Counted from the stretch's first letter, positions 1 through 7,545 are shown. The stretch: 64,000 nt of DNA from Mesorhizobium sp. YM1C-6-2 (GCF_003666685.1 NZ_RCIZ01000003.1:248001-312000); one strand, 5' to 3'. Notes: generated from the letters alone by a model not told the origin. Numbers and translations: made by a program.

Positions 1-861
1 GGCAGGAAACTCACCGACTCCGAAACCGGGATTACGGTGCCTGATCCTAGTTTCGGTCAGCCGGCACAGGGCTCAATAGGATTGAGCGACCTGTTCGCCA
101 CGTCCAATGCGCCGTTCGCTACAATCATCGCCAACGTGATCGACGCGGGTGTAAATGTCGATGTCATCATCAAGGCACTTGAAGACAAGCGATTGGCACG
201 TCGGCTGGCCGAGCCAAACCTGACTGCGCTTTCAGGCGAGACGGCGAGCTTTCTGGCCGGTGGCGAAGTGCCTATTCCTGTGGCGCAAGAAGACAACGAG
301 ATCAGCATCGAGTTCAAGGAATACGGTGTGAAACTCAACTTCACGCCAGTAGTGCTCGAAGACAGCAAGATCAACCTACGACTGAACCCTGAGGTCAGCG
401 AGGTCGACCCAACCGTCACCATCCGCGCCGATCGCATTGAAATCCCTGCCTTCACGACGCGTAAGGCTTCGACTGTGGTCGAGCTGCGCGACGGGCAGAG
501 CTTCGCCATTGCCGGCCTGCTGCAGTCGCATAACCGCAAGCTGCAGAGCCAAATCCCCTGGCTCGGCCAGATCCCGGTGCTCGGCGCCCTCTTCCGTTCG
601 TCGAGCTACATCAAGAACGAGACGGACCTCGTCATCATCGTGACGCCGAGGCTGGTGCGTCCTGCCGGACCTGGCGAACAGCTCGCGACGCCGCTCGACA
701 AGACGAGGCCGGCCAACGACCCCGAATATTTCCTGCTCGGCGAGCTCGAGGTGACCAAGGACATGGTGCGCTCCTACCAGCAGGGCAAGGGCGTGGTGGG
801 GCCGTACGGGCACATGCTCGACGTTCGGTCGAAGGACAAGATGATCTATGCCAAGGAATAG
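1..861 (+). CDS. cpaC: CpaC/RcpA-type secretin of a Flp/Tad pilus, C-terminal part (5' end outside window)
   Basis: Outer-membrane secretin that would form the ring through which a Flp/Tad pilus or pseudopilus passes. The frame is open from base 1, so only the C-terminal ~286 residues are present. The secretin core is clear: a stretch rich in alternating beta residues around 'EFKEYGVKLNFTPVV', then 'LRDGQSFAIAGLL' and 'IPWLGQIPVLGALFRSS', followed by 'DLVIIVTPRLVRP', the usual end of a secretin domain. About 60 further residues follow, as in other CpaC proteins. The N-terminal BON/N domains and any signal peptide lie upstream of the window. It overlaps the next gene by 14 nt and heads a co-directional run that includes TadG/TadE/CpaE-like genes, which supports the Tad assignment over a type II or III secretin. 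Confidence 0.93.
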   Translation, partial: GRKLTDSETGITVPDPSFGQPAQGSIGLSDLFATSNAPFATIIANVIDAGVNVDVIIKALEDKRLARRLAEPNLTALSGETASFLAGGEVPIPVAQEDNEISIEFKEYGVKLNFTPVVLEDSKINLRLNPEVSEVDPTVTIRADRIEIPAFTTRKASTVVELRDGQSFAIAGLLQSHNRKLQSQIPWLGQIPVLGALFRSSSYIKNETDLVIIVTPRLVRPAGPGEQLATPLDKTRPANDPEYFLLGELEVTKDMVRSYQQGKGVVGPYGHMLDVRSKDKMIYAKE

Positions 862-1144
862 CGCACTCCCGATCCTGATCGGCATAGGCCTGCTTTCGGG
901 CTGCGCCGACTATCTCAACCGCTACGATACGGTGACGCTGGCGGCGGGCGACGCGCAGAAGCACAATTTCATGATGCAGACAAAGGATCCGTTCAATCCG
1001 GCATCGAACGACACGGCGATCCCGACCGACGGCGAGCGCGCCAGCGATGCCGTCAACCACAGATACAAGAGGATGCTGCAGCCGGGGGCGGCGCCACCGC
1101 CGGTAAGCATCATCGTCAATACGGGTCAGGACAGCGCGAACTGA
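848..1144 (+). CDS. Small lipoprotein of the Tad locus (CpaD-position)
   Basis: A 98-residue predicted lipoprotein: short positively charged start, hydrophobic stretch 'LPILIGIGLL' and a lipobox ending in S-G-C at about residue 18. The mature part is short, polar and without a domain I recognise. It starts inside the end of cpaC (14 nt overlap), so it is probably translated with it. In Tad loci the gene after the secretin is often CpaD, a lipoprotein needed for secretin assembly; this one sits in that position but is much shorter than typical CpaD (about 200 residues). It may act as a reduced pilotin-like partner of the secretin. That role is inferred from position only. Confidence 0.8.
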   Translation: MPRNSALPILIGIGLLSGCADYLNRYDTVTLAAGDAQKHNFMMQTKDPFNPASNDTAIPTDGERASDAVNHRYKRMLQPGAAPPPVSIIVNTGQDSAN

Positions 1145-1195
1145 GAAAGAAATTCGGACGACCGGGTGGGGCTCCGGTCCGAATGGGTGGTAGCC

Positions 1196-2644
1196 ATGCT
1201 GAGGGTGGTCAACAGGTTCTGGCGGGACGAGCGCGGCATTGCGCTCATCCTGGTCAGCATCATGCTGCCGGCGATCGTCGGCTTCGCGCTGCTGGCGATC
1301 GACATGAGCCGGGCGAACAATCTGCACAACGATCTGCAGAAGGCGGCGGATGCGTTCGCGCTTGCGGCGGCCGCGGAGCTGGATGGACAGTCGGACGCAC
1401 ATACTCGGGCCGAACTGGCTTTGGCGACATTGGTCGACAATACACACCGCTTCTCGACGACCAACACGCAGACGCCCCTCACATCCGACAACATCTCCTG
1501 GGTCTTCCTGAAGAACATCCCGGCCAATGACGCGACCTTCCTGAACCCTACAACCGGTGTCGACGGGAACGGCGTGAACCACAAATCCTCCGGCCCCGAC
1601 GAAACACGATTTATTCTCGTGAACGTCAACCCGACCGACTTTGCGAGCATCTTTCCCGCTTCTTTCCTCACCAACGATGTGAATTCCAACGCCATGGAGA
1701 TTGGCGCGACTGCCGTCGCGGGCTTCGGGAGCTCGGTGTGCGAATACACACCGATGTTCATTTGCAATCCCTATAACGACATGGACAAGCTTGCCGAAGC
1801 CATGGGTGGGGACGAGCGTGACATGATGATCCTCAAGAAGCAAAACGGTGGCAACAACGCACAGTATGGGCCGGGCAACTACGGATTTCTCAAGACGCCC
1901 GACGGCAGCGGCGCCACGCCGGACATTACCGAGATGTTCGCGTCGACTAGGCCCGAGGTATGTTACGCACAGAATGGCGTTGAAACCAGCCCCGGCAACG
2001 TGCCCCCGGTCAACGATGGCATCAACGTGCGGTTCGACATCTATCCGAATGGGAACAAGTACGACCCGGCCATCTACCCGCCGGCGCCGAACGTCATAAA
2101 GGGCATGTCCGTCAAGAAATCCGGCAAGAATTGCAGCTACGAGACGCCGAAAGGTGCGGACGCTTCGAAATACATGGCAATGCCGCGCGACACCTGCCTG
2201 ATTGGAGGCACATGCGCAGCCACCGGTAGCGACCGGCTGGGCGACGGAGCCTGGAACCGAAGTGCCTATTGGTCGGTCAATCATCCGTCGACCGCTTGGC
2301 CCGGTGAGCTTTCCGCGAACGCCAGCAGGTATCAAGTCTACCAGTGGGAGGTTGGCCACCCCACCAGCCACGGCACGGAAGCAACTCAGCCGCAATGCAA
2401 TTCCCCTACAACCGACGTCAGGCGGCGGCTGATTTACGTCGCCGTTATCGACTGCAAGGCAAATCCTGTCGGAGGCGGCAGTACGGCCGTTCCCGTCGAA
2501 GCTTTTGCCAGCTTCTTTCTCACGGAGCCGGCCGGCGGGCCTCCGAATGCAGACATCTATGGCGAGATCGTCGATATAACAACATTCGGCAATGGACAGA
2601 CTCTCGCAAACTTCCAGCGGGACGATGTGCAGCTTTACAGGTGA
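1196..2644 (+). CDS. TadG-like pilus assembly protein (Flp pilus-type N-terminal anchor)
   Basis: Inner-membrane protein with a pseudopilin-like N-terminus and a large periplasmic domain. Residues about 8-35 carry 'RDERGIALILVSIMLPAIV' followed by 'DMSRANNLHNDLQKAAD', the typical TadG-like N-terminal region (PF13400 type). The rest (about 430 residues) is Cys-containing and polar and has no clear vWA MIDAS motif, unlike the TadG relative at 39021. I chose ATG 1196 because the charged start 'MLRVVNRFWRDERG' matches the family; in-frame GTG codons at 1166 and 1187 are alternatives. It is followed by a TadE-like gene only 4 nt downstream, so these are expected to be co-translated components of one machine. 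Confidence 0.85.
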   Translation: MLRVVNRFWRDERGIALILVSIMLPAIVGFALLAIDMSRANNLHNDLQKAADAFALAAAAELDGQSDAHTRAELALATLVDNTHRFSTTNTQTPLTSDNISWVFLKNIPANDATFLNPTTGVDGNGVNHKSSGPDETRFILVNVNPTDFASIFPASFLTNDVNSNAMEIGATAVAGFGSSVCEYTPMFICNPYNDMDKLAEAMGGDERDMMILKKQNGGNNAQYGPGNYGFLKTPDGSGATPDITEMFASTRPEVCYAQNGVETSPGNVPPVNDGINVRFDIYPNGNKYDPAIYPPAPNVIKGMSVKKSGKNCSYETPKGADASKYMAMPRDTCLIGGTCAATGSDRLGDGAWNRSAYWSVNHPSTAWPGELSANASRYQVYQWEVGHPTSHGTEATQPQCNSPTTDVRRRLIYVAVIDCKANPVGGGSTAVPVEAFASFFLTEPAGGPPNADIYGEIVDITTFGNGQTLANFQRDDVQLYR

Positions 2645-2648
2645 CCGC

Positions 2649-3176
2649 ATGAGAACGGTCCTGCAGCATTTGAGTATTTTCGGACGGGAAGAACGAGGCG
2701 CCGTCCTCGTCGAGATGACGCTGATCACCCCGCTCATGATCGCGCTGTCCGCCGGGGTGTTCGAATTCGGCAATCTCATTCATCAAAAGCTGCTGATCGA
2801 AACTGGCTTGAACGATGGTGCCCGATATGCGGCCCGCTGCAATCCCGACTTCTACGAAGCCAAGGTCGGCGAGACGATCTTCTCCTGCGAGCAGATAGCC
2901 GCAAACATAGCCTCCACAGGAACATGGGATGGAAGTGGTGGCTCGCGCGTTGCTGGCTGGACCGCTGCAGATGTTTCCGTCGACAGAGATTATCTGGATA
3001 TCCCGGTGACCACAGATGCAGCCGGAAACCAGAACTACCGAAGCGCAACGGCGAGCGTCCGCACGGTGCGCGTTAGCACATCTTTTGAGTACGAGGGCAC
3101 ATCGCTCCTTTCGTACTTAGGCCTCAATCCGATCACGCTCACCGGCGCTCACGAAGAAAGGGTGATTGGGTGGTGA
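2649..3176 (+). CDS. TadE-like pseudopilin
   Basis: Minor pseudopilin of the Tad system. The N-terminus has a short basic leader ending in 'REERG', then 'AVLVEMTLITPLM', placing Glu at +5 after Gly, the position used by prepilin peptidases on type IV pilin-like substrates, and then a hydrophobic helix. 'LNDGARYAARC' follows, as in TadE proteins. ATG 2649 was chosen because it gives a leader of normal length and begins 4 nt after the preceding stop; an upstream ATG at 2592 would add 19 residues inside the previous gene. The 175-residue length fits TadE/TadF. It is sandwiched between TadG-like and a second TadE-like gene. Confidence 0.85.
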   Translation: MRTVLQHLSIFGREERGAVLVEMTLITPLMIALSAGVFEFGNLIHQKLLIETGLNDGARYAARCNPDFYEAKVGETIFSCEQIAANIASTGTWDGSGGSRVAGWTAADVSVDRDYLDIPVTTDAAGNQNYRSATASVRTVRVSTSFEYEGTSLLSYLGLNPITLTGAHEERVIGW

Positions 3177-3177
3177 G

Positions 3178-3810
3178 ATGAATTTGCTTGTCCGGTTTCA
3201 AAGGGATGAATGTGGGGCCGCCATGGTCGAGATGACCATCGCGATTGTCTTGCTCCTAACGCTCACACTTGGCTTCGTGGATCTCGGCAACGCCTACTAT
3301 CAATGGAACGCGGCGACGAAGGCCGTTCAGGCCGGCGCCAGGATGGCGTCGATCTCGAACCCGATCGCGCCCGCTATCTCACAAGCTGGACCGATTGCCG
3401 TTGCAGGGGGGACAATTCCTGTCGGTTCCTACGACTACGTCTGCGATGGATCGACTTCGACCTGTGCGTGCACCGGAGTCAGCTGCGTCAACGGCGCCTG
3501 GGTAGCAGCCAATTTCAACCGCATCTATGCCGGTGACGACGGCGCTTGCGGCCCGGTTGCCGGCAACCGTCCTGGCATGTGCGACTTCTATCCGTTTCTC
3601 CAGCCCGCGAATGTGGTGGTTCGCTACACTGCGACGGGCCTCGGCTACCAGACGCGCCCCAACGGCTCGATACCGAGCATCACGGTCAGCCTGCAGAACG
3701 TGAATTTCCGTTTCTTCTTCCTGAGCGGACTGCTCGGGTTCAACACCATCACCATGCCGGCGATGCTGAGCACCGTGACAGGCGAAGACATGAGAAGCAC
3801 CGCTCCATGA
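3178..3810 (+). CDS. Second TadE-like pseudopilin
   Basis: A 210-residue TadE-family protein. The leader 'MNLLVRFQRDECG' is followed by 'AAMVEMTIAIVLLL', again with Glu at +5 after the Gly, then 'GNAYYQWNAATKAVQAGARMAS', the membrane-proximal helix typical of TadE. Its C-terminal half is Cys-rich (several Cys between about residues 85 and 140), suggesting disulfides in the periplasm, which the previous TadE-like protein mostly lacks. ATG 3178 lies one base after the preceding TGA. Its own stop overlaps the start of the CpaE-like gene in an ATGA arrangement. It is likely to form a heteromeric minor-pilin complex with the upstream TadE-like protein. Confidence 0.85.
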   Translation: MNLLVRFQRDECGAAMVEMTIAIVLLLTLTLGFVDLGNAYYQWNAATKAVQAGARMASISNPIAPAISQAGPIAVAGGTIPVGSYDYVCDGSTSTCACTGVSCVNGAWVAANFNRIYAGDDGACGPVAGNRPGMCDFYPFLQPANVVVRYTATGLGYQTRPNGSIPSITVSLQNVNFRFFFLSGLLGFNTITMPAMLSTVTGEDMRSTAP

Positions 3811-4964
3811 ATGCGATCAGCCAGAAAGTCCTGCCGACCCGCCGGAAGCGGATCGCGCTCTATTCGTCGGATACGCAGTTCCGCCGAGAGGTGGCCGTGC
3901 GCCTGGAGTCGCTGGCGATCTACGATGTGCAGGTCGCCGACGCGACAGCGTTCCTGCGCGGCGCCGCTCCAGACGCCAAGCCGACCGTGATCATCCTGGA
4001 TGTCGGCGACGGCGAGATCCTCCTGGAGCCGGCGCTGTCGACGGCTCGGGCAAGCTGGGCGTCGATCCCGCTGATCGCGGTTTCGGCGGAACTCGCGCCC
4101 GACCGCATGCGCAACCTGGTGCGGATCAACGCCTCGGACTGGCTGCACAAGCCGCTCGACGGCAAGGACCTGCTCAACGCGGTCACCTTCCACGACAGCG
4201 GCAGCCACGCATCCAGAAGCAGGGTGGTGACGTTCGTCTCGGCCAGCGGCGGAGCAGGCGCCACGACCCTGGCGCTTTCAGCGGCCAAGCATATCGGCGA
4301 TAAGTCCGCACAGCATGCCGCCGGCACATGCCTGGTCGACCTCGATTTCCAGAGCGCCAGCTGTGGTGCCTACCTCAACCTGTCCAATCAGTTCGACATC
4401 GAGGGCATCATCGGCCAGCCCGACCGGCTCGACGTCGAGTTGATGGACGTGATCAAGCTGACGCGCCAGCCCGGCTTCACCATCTATTCGTTTGAGCGGC
4501 CGAGTCTGCCGTTCGAGCCGACCGGCCGCGATTTCGTGCTCAAGCTTCTCGACCTGGTCGCCTACCGTTTCGAAAACGTGATTGTCGACCTGCCCAACCT
4601 CGAGACGCCTTGGCAAAGTTCCGTCTTGTCGACGAGCGACGAGATCTTCGTCGTCTTCGAACTCAACGTTGCGTCGCTGCGCCAAGCCAAGAGGCTCTAC
4701 ACCAGAATCCGCGAGATCAAGGGCAATACCGCTTCCGTCACGCTCGTGGCGAACAAGCACAAGCGCAAGCTGTTCGGGAACCATTTCTCGAAGGGCGAGC
4801 TCGAGAAGATTTTCGCCGCCAAGCACATCAAGACGGTGGCATTCGATCCCGACCTGATGTCGGATGCCCTGAACCGGGCAATGCTGCCGGTCGAAATACA
4901 CCGGCGGGCAAGGCTCAACCGCGATCTCAAGCGCATCTTCGAGGAGCGCGTGGATGCTTCCTAG
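3807..4964 (+). CDS. cpaE: CpaE/TadZ-like pilus assembly ATPase-fold protein
   Basis: A 385-residue cytoplasmic protein of the MinD/ParA superfamily that in Tad systems positions the machine at a cell pole. The N-terminal ~120 residues form an atypical receiver-like domain ('TVIILDVGDGE', 'PLIAVSAEL', 'WLHKPLDG'). The ATPase-like domain follows, with 'SGGAGATT' where MinD has KGGxGKT, 'CLVDLDFQ', and 'NVIVDLPN' as Walker B. The lysines expected in the Walker A motif are missing, which is a known tendency of TadZ/CpaE proteins and suggests weak or no ATP hydrolysis. Start ATG 3807 overlaps the previous TGA. The CpaF/TadA motor ATPase that normally follows CpaE is not the next gene here. Confidence 0.88.
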   Translation: MNAISQKVLPTRRKRIALYSSDTQFRREVAVRLESLAIYDVQVADATAFLRGAAPDAKPTVIILDVGDGEILLEPALSTARASWASIPLIAVSAELAPDRMRNLVRINASDWLHKPLDGKDLLNAVTFHDSGSHASRSRVVTFVSASGGAGATTLALSAAKHIGDKSAQHAAGTCLVDLDFQSASCGAYLNLSNQFDIEGIIGQPDRLDVELMDVIKLTRQPGFTIYSFERPSLPFEPTGRDFVLKLLDLVAYRFENVIVDLPNLETPWQSSVLSTSDEIFVVFELNVASLRQAKRLYTRIREIKGNTASVTLVANKHKRKLFGNHFSKGELEKIFAAKHIKTVAFDPDLMSDALNRAMLPVEIHRRARLNRDLKRIFEERVDAS

Positions 4965-5544
4965 GAGACGCCATTACTTGGCCGCCGTCTTGCCGTGCGT
5001 CTTCTGGATGTGGCCTGCCGCGCTGGCCTCCGCGGTCGAGTTGAAACCAGTTCTTGCCGCGGCCAAGTCGCGGCCGAAACTGCCGGGTATGGGTCCGAGC
5101 TTCCGGCAACAGGTCGAGTTCCCCACCGGCGAGGCGGCAGGGACGATCGTCATCCGCAAGAACGCCAGGGCGCTCTATCTGGTCACGGGAGCCAATCGCG
5201 CCTTGAGATACAGGATCAGTGTCGGACGGGAAGGCTTCCTCTGGACAGGCGTCGTCAAGGTGGGGGCAAAGCAGGAATGGCCGGAATGGCGACCGCCGCT
5301 TGAGATGCGCGATCGGCAGCCGGGCCTGCCGGAAATGGTGCCGTCAGGTCCATACAATCCCCTCGGAGCGCGGGCGCTCTATCTGCATGACAAGGGTAGA
5401 GACACGCTCTACCGGATTCACGGGACCAACGATCCGAAGGGGGTCGGCTTCGACGGCACCTCGGGATGTTTCCGGCTGACCAATACCGACATACTGGATC
5501 TCTATCGGCGCGTGGAAGTCGGAGCCAAGGTTGTGGTGGAATGA
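4954..5544 (+). CDS. L,D-transpeptidase (YkuD family), secreted
   Basis: Periplasmic enzyme expected to make 3-3 peptidoglycan cross-links or attach proteins to peptidoglycan. A basic start plus hydrophobic stretch to about residue 27 ('ALASA') reads as a signal peptide. The YkuD domain begins near residue 63 ('GTIVIRKNARALYLV') and holds the catalytic region 'RIHGTND' (His156) and 'GTSGCFRLTN' with Cys172 and Arg174. This is the SGC-x-R variant common in alphaproteobacteria rather than SHGC. It overlaps the CpaE-like gene by 11 nt and is followed by an ATGA overlap, so it belongs to the Tad-type transcription unit; a job in opening or remodelling the wall around the secretin complex is an inference from this context. 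Confidence 0.88.
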   Translation: MLPRRRHYLAAVLPCVFWMWPAALASAVELKPVLAAAKSRPKLPGMGPSFRQQVEFPTGEAAGTIVIRKNARALYLVTGANRALRYRISVGREGFLWTGVVKVGAKQEWPEWRPPLEMRDRQPGLPEMVPSGPYNPLGARALYLHDKGRDTLYRIHGTNDPKGVGFDGTSGCFRLTNTDILDLYRRVEVGAKVVVE

Positions 5545-6098
5545 CGACCATTTCGGACAGCCCGACCCCGCGGATCGACGAACCTCGCGTCATCAGGCAC
5601 AGGGCCTACGTCACGCCGGCGGTGGTGATCCTGCTCGTGGCAGCAACGCTGACGTTCCTCAACCTTGCGGCCGCGGTCTATACGTTCCGATCGACCGGCG
5701 ACCTCATCGCGATCGAGAACCGCCTCGACGAGTTGAAGGCGTTCGAAGACCGCATCGCCGGCCAGCTGGACCGGATGAATTCCGGCATCCAGGCTAGGCT
5801 GGAGATGCTGCAAAGCGATTTTCGAGGCGAGCTCGGGGGCTTGCGGGACGAGGCCAGCCGCCTCGCCACCATTCCTCTGGTTTCCGACCAGACCGAAGAA
5901 GCCATCCAGAGCGATCTGCCGGAGATAGCACCCGCGCCGGTCCTGGAACAGGCAGCTGAGATCGAGCAGGAGGCTGTCGCCGAGGCTCCGGCGCCACAGC
6001 CCAAGCGCGCGGCACGCATGAGCACGGCAGAGAAACCGCCGGCCTATGAACGGATCCAGTCCCAGGACGGAAAGGTCTATTATCGCAAAGTGCAGTGA
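5541..6098 (+). CDS. Single-pass membrane protein with coiled-coil periplasmic region, unknown function
   Basis: A 185-residue protein I cannot assign to a family. It has a short cytoplasmic N-terminus, one clear transmembrane helix at about residues 25-48 ('VVILLVAATLTFLNLAAAV'), then a heptad-like region rich in Leu, Glu and Arg (about residues 55-110: 'IENRLDELKAFEDRIAGQL' and onward) that should form a coiled coil. After that comes an Ala/Pro/Glu-rich tail and a basic C-terminus with Tyr residues. The start codon overlaps the stop of the L,D-transpeptidase gene (ATGA), implying coupled translation. It could serve as an inner-membrane scaffold linking the wall enzyme to the secretion complex, but that is speculation. 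Confidence 0.75.
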   Translation: MTTISDSPTPRIDEPRVIRHRAYVTPAVVILLVAATLTFLNLAAAVYTFRSTGDLIAIENRLDELKAFEDRIAGQLDRMNSGIQARLEMLQSDFRGELGGLRDEASRLATIPLVSDQTEEAIQSDLPEIAPAPVLEQAAEIEQEAVAEAPAPQPKRAARMSTAEKPPAYERIQSQDGKVYYRKVQ

Positions 6099-6459
6099 AC
6101 AAAGCCTGGGCTGGAAGCGTGCGACCAGCGTCGCGATCGTTGCGGTGGCGCTGTCGGCGGCGAGCGCGCCGGCTGTTGCCGAGCCGCATTGTCTGCGCGT
6201 CGTGAACGTGGACTTCTGGGATGTCCTCTACATACGCGCGAAGGATTCCCACCGGTCGAAAGCGGTCGGCGCGATAGCTCCGGATCACGACGGGACAATT
6301 GAGCTCACCGGCCCCTGCATGCCGCAGGGCCAGTCGCCGGAACGGCAATGGTGTCCCGTCCACTATTATCCGCTGCCGTCGGTCCGAATATCGGGCTACG
6401 TGAAGGCCTATTTCACGACGGCCACGGCGTGTCCTAAAGGTTTTTCTGGAGCATCCTGA
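6046..6459 (+). CDS. Secreted SH3-like (SH3b-type) small protein
   Basis: A 137-residue exported protein. After a polar N-terminus, residues about 24-45 ('ATSVAIVAVALSAASAPAVA') form a signal peptide ending in A-V-A. The mature part has the order seen in bacterial SH3-like domains: 'CLRVVNVDFWDVLYIRAKDS', a short turn 'AIAPDHDGTIELTG', then 'WCPVHYY' and 'ISGYVKAYF', resembling the W-C-x-V and G-W/Y-V-x-x-x-Y pattern, plus a Cys pair. It overlaps the preceding gene by 53 nt in another frame; the only ATG giving an intact signal peptide is 6046, though a later non-ATG start is possible. Such domains often bind peptidoglycan, consistent with the L,D-transpeptidase two genes upstream. Confidence 0.65.
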   Translation: MNGSSPRTERSIIAKCSEQSLGWKRATSVAIVAVALSAASAPAVAEPHCLRVVNVDFWDVLYIRAKDSHRSKAVGAIAPDHDGTIELTGPCMPQGQSPERQWCPVHYYPLPSVRISGYVKAYFTTATACPKGFSGAS

Positions 6460-6997
6460 CGCGCAGAGAAACCGCTGCGGAACGTTCGTTCAGGTGCTTC
6501 AGGACCGCCAGGTGGCACAGCACGCAGCTGGCGATACCGCCGCACAGAAGCAGGAGCTGGACGGGCGAAAACTGCGCTATCCAGGTGACCGCCCAGTTTC
6601 CTGATGAGGCGGGCACTGCGGCAAGGCTCGACACTTTCGCCTGGCTTGCCATCACGAAAGACGCAACAGCCACCAAAAGCGCGATGTGATTGCTGAGGAA
6701 CGAGTAGGACCGCCACCTGCGTGACCAAGCAACCAGCACCACGATTGCGGCGATGAGGAGAAGTGCGAGAAAGTGGCTGGAGATGGACCCGCCGATGCTT
6801 GTTTCGACGGTCTGCCACATTCTGCCGAAGGCGGCACGCATTTTCAGCCAGACTTCCCATGCCAGGGGGCTTGCGGGATCCGTGCCCAGCCACAGCAGCG
6901 CACATCTTTCCGCCGCCAGCACACCAACCAGCGTAAGCGGAAAAATCGACAAGAGAATCCGAGTGGCCTGCATGATGGCAGATTGCGCGATTGGCAT
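6434..6997 (-). CDS. Multi-pass membrane protein, unknown function
   Basis: A 187-residue protein with about four hydrophobic segments: 'ILLSIFPLTLVGVLAAERC' near the N-terminus, 'FLALLLIAAIVVLVAW' (about 75-90), 'HIALLVAVASFVMA' (about 102-117) and 'LLLLCGGIASCVLCHLAVL' (about 147-165). No family is recognised. It converges on the SH3-like gene with a 26 nt overlap of the 3' ends. The first ATG (6997) lies in a short palindrome, GCATT-N5-AATGC at 6994-7008, with no obvious Shine-Dalgarno; an in-frame ATG at 6973 is an alternative start. Upstream DNA (7000-7020) is AT-rich compared with the rest of the window and may contain its promoter. Confidence 0.6.
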   Translation of the reverse strand: MPIAQSAIMQATRILLSIFPLTLVGVLAAERCALLWLGTDPASPLAWEVWLKMRAAFGRMWQTVETSIGGSISSHFLALLLIAAIVVLVAWSRRWRSYSFLSNHIALLVAVASFVMASQAKVSSLAAVPASSGNWAVTWIAQFSPVQLLLLCGGIASCVLCHLAVLKHLNERSAAVSLRVRMLQKNL

Positions 6998-7362
6998 TAA
7001 ATAAATGCTAATGACTTATTCTGTGTCCTTCCGCACGGAGTTGCCCGTTGCGAACTGAAACGGGCACGACTGGCTTTACCTTGTGCCGGCGTCAGTTCCA
7101 ACCTGAAGCGGAAACGAGCGAGAGCTTATCTCGCCAAGGACCTGCCGGGGGCTTCCAGCATAACATGATCTTATTCCCTACAGGATAGCGGCCCATTAAC
7201 CGATGTCCGCTAACCGGTGTCGGCCATTTTCATCTTTCCGCCAGAAGCCGCCGTTTCTCCAACGGCCCCACTTCCGACACCTCAACATCTAGCGCTTTTG
7301 CGGACGATGCGGCACATCGCCGAAGATGCGGAGCGTCAGCAAGAGCATGTGTTTGATAGATT
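6998..7362. other. Long non-coding stretch between membrane protein and tiny-gene cluster
   Basis: About 390 bases separate the membrane protein gene from the small gene at 7390, unusually long for this window. The left part is AT-rich and probably holds the promoter of the minus-strand gene. A weak open frame starting GTG 7217 (64 codons) crosses into the next gene and was not called because it lacks a ribosome binding site and any family resemblance. The stretch also holds a tandem repeat (7197-7224, listed separately). No tRNA, terminator or recognisable RNA gene was seen. Confidence 0.6.
7197..7224. repeat. Imperfect tandem 14-mer repeat
   Basis: Two adjacent 14-base units, TAACCGATGTCCGC and TAACCGGTGTCGGC, match at 12 of 14 positions. 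They lie about 165 bases upstream of the tiny-gene cluster. Such paired units can be binding sites for a small regulator (for example the ribbon-helix-helix-like product at 7390) or iteron-like remnants of a mobile element. There is no direct proof of either role. Confidence 0.5.
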
Positions 7363-7384
7363 TCTCCCGAGTGAACACGGGAGA
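7363..7384 (+). promoter_or_regulatory. 7-bp hairpin enclosing the ribosome binding site of the 7390 gene
   Basis: TCTCCCG (7363-7369) and CGGGAGA (7378-7384) are perfect inverted repeats around an 8-base loop. The 3' arm contains GGGAG, the only Shine-Dalgarno-like sequence in front of ATG 7390. In RNA the hairpin would hide the site; as DNA the palindrome could be an operator for a dimeric regulator. Either would control the small-gene cluster. Confidence 0.5.
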
Positions 7385-7389
7385 TCGCC

Positions 7390-7545
7390 ATGCGCCTCGC
7401 AACCGCAATGATCGAGGACATCAAGGTTCGGGTTTCGGCTGAACAGAAGCGGGCGCTGCGGGCCGCCGCGGTGAAGCAGGGCCTGACCCTGTCACAGTAT
7501 GTCCGCGAGGTGGCGACCAAGGCTGCGGCGAGGGCTGCAGCGTGA
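7390..7545 (+). CDS. Tiny ribbon-helix-helix-like DNA-binding protein
   Basis: A 51-codon gene. The product has the pattern of ribbon-helix-helix (Arc/MetJ or CopG-like) proteins: a beta segment 'EDIKVRVSAEQ', then helix 'KRALRAAAVKQG', then 'LTLSQYVREVATKAAA', where 'x-S-x-Y-V-R' resembles the second helix of antitoxin and phage/plasmid regulators. A GGGAG sequence lies 7-8 nt before the ATG, inside a hairpin. The stop overlaps the next start (GTGA). Short basic RHH proteins of this kind are common in phages and plasmids, which fits the position near the tRNA-Ala 3' end. No toxin partner can be identified with confidence. Confidence 0.65.
   Translation: MRLATAMIEDIKVRVSAEQKRALRAAAVKQGLTLSQYVREVATKAAARAAA

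Noticed and set aside
635-2779. Very long minus-strand open frame (714 codons) opposite the Tad genes
   Set aside because: It is the complement of clear TadG/TadE/lipoprotein genes, has Arg/His/Val-rich shadow composition and no recognisable domain.
7217-7411. 64-codon frame with GTG start upstream of the RHH-like gene
   Set aside because: No ribosome binding site, no family resemblance, and it overlaps the better supported gene at 7390.
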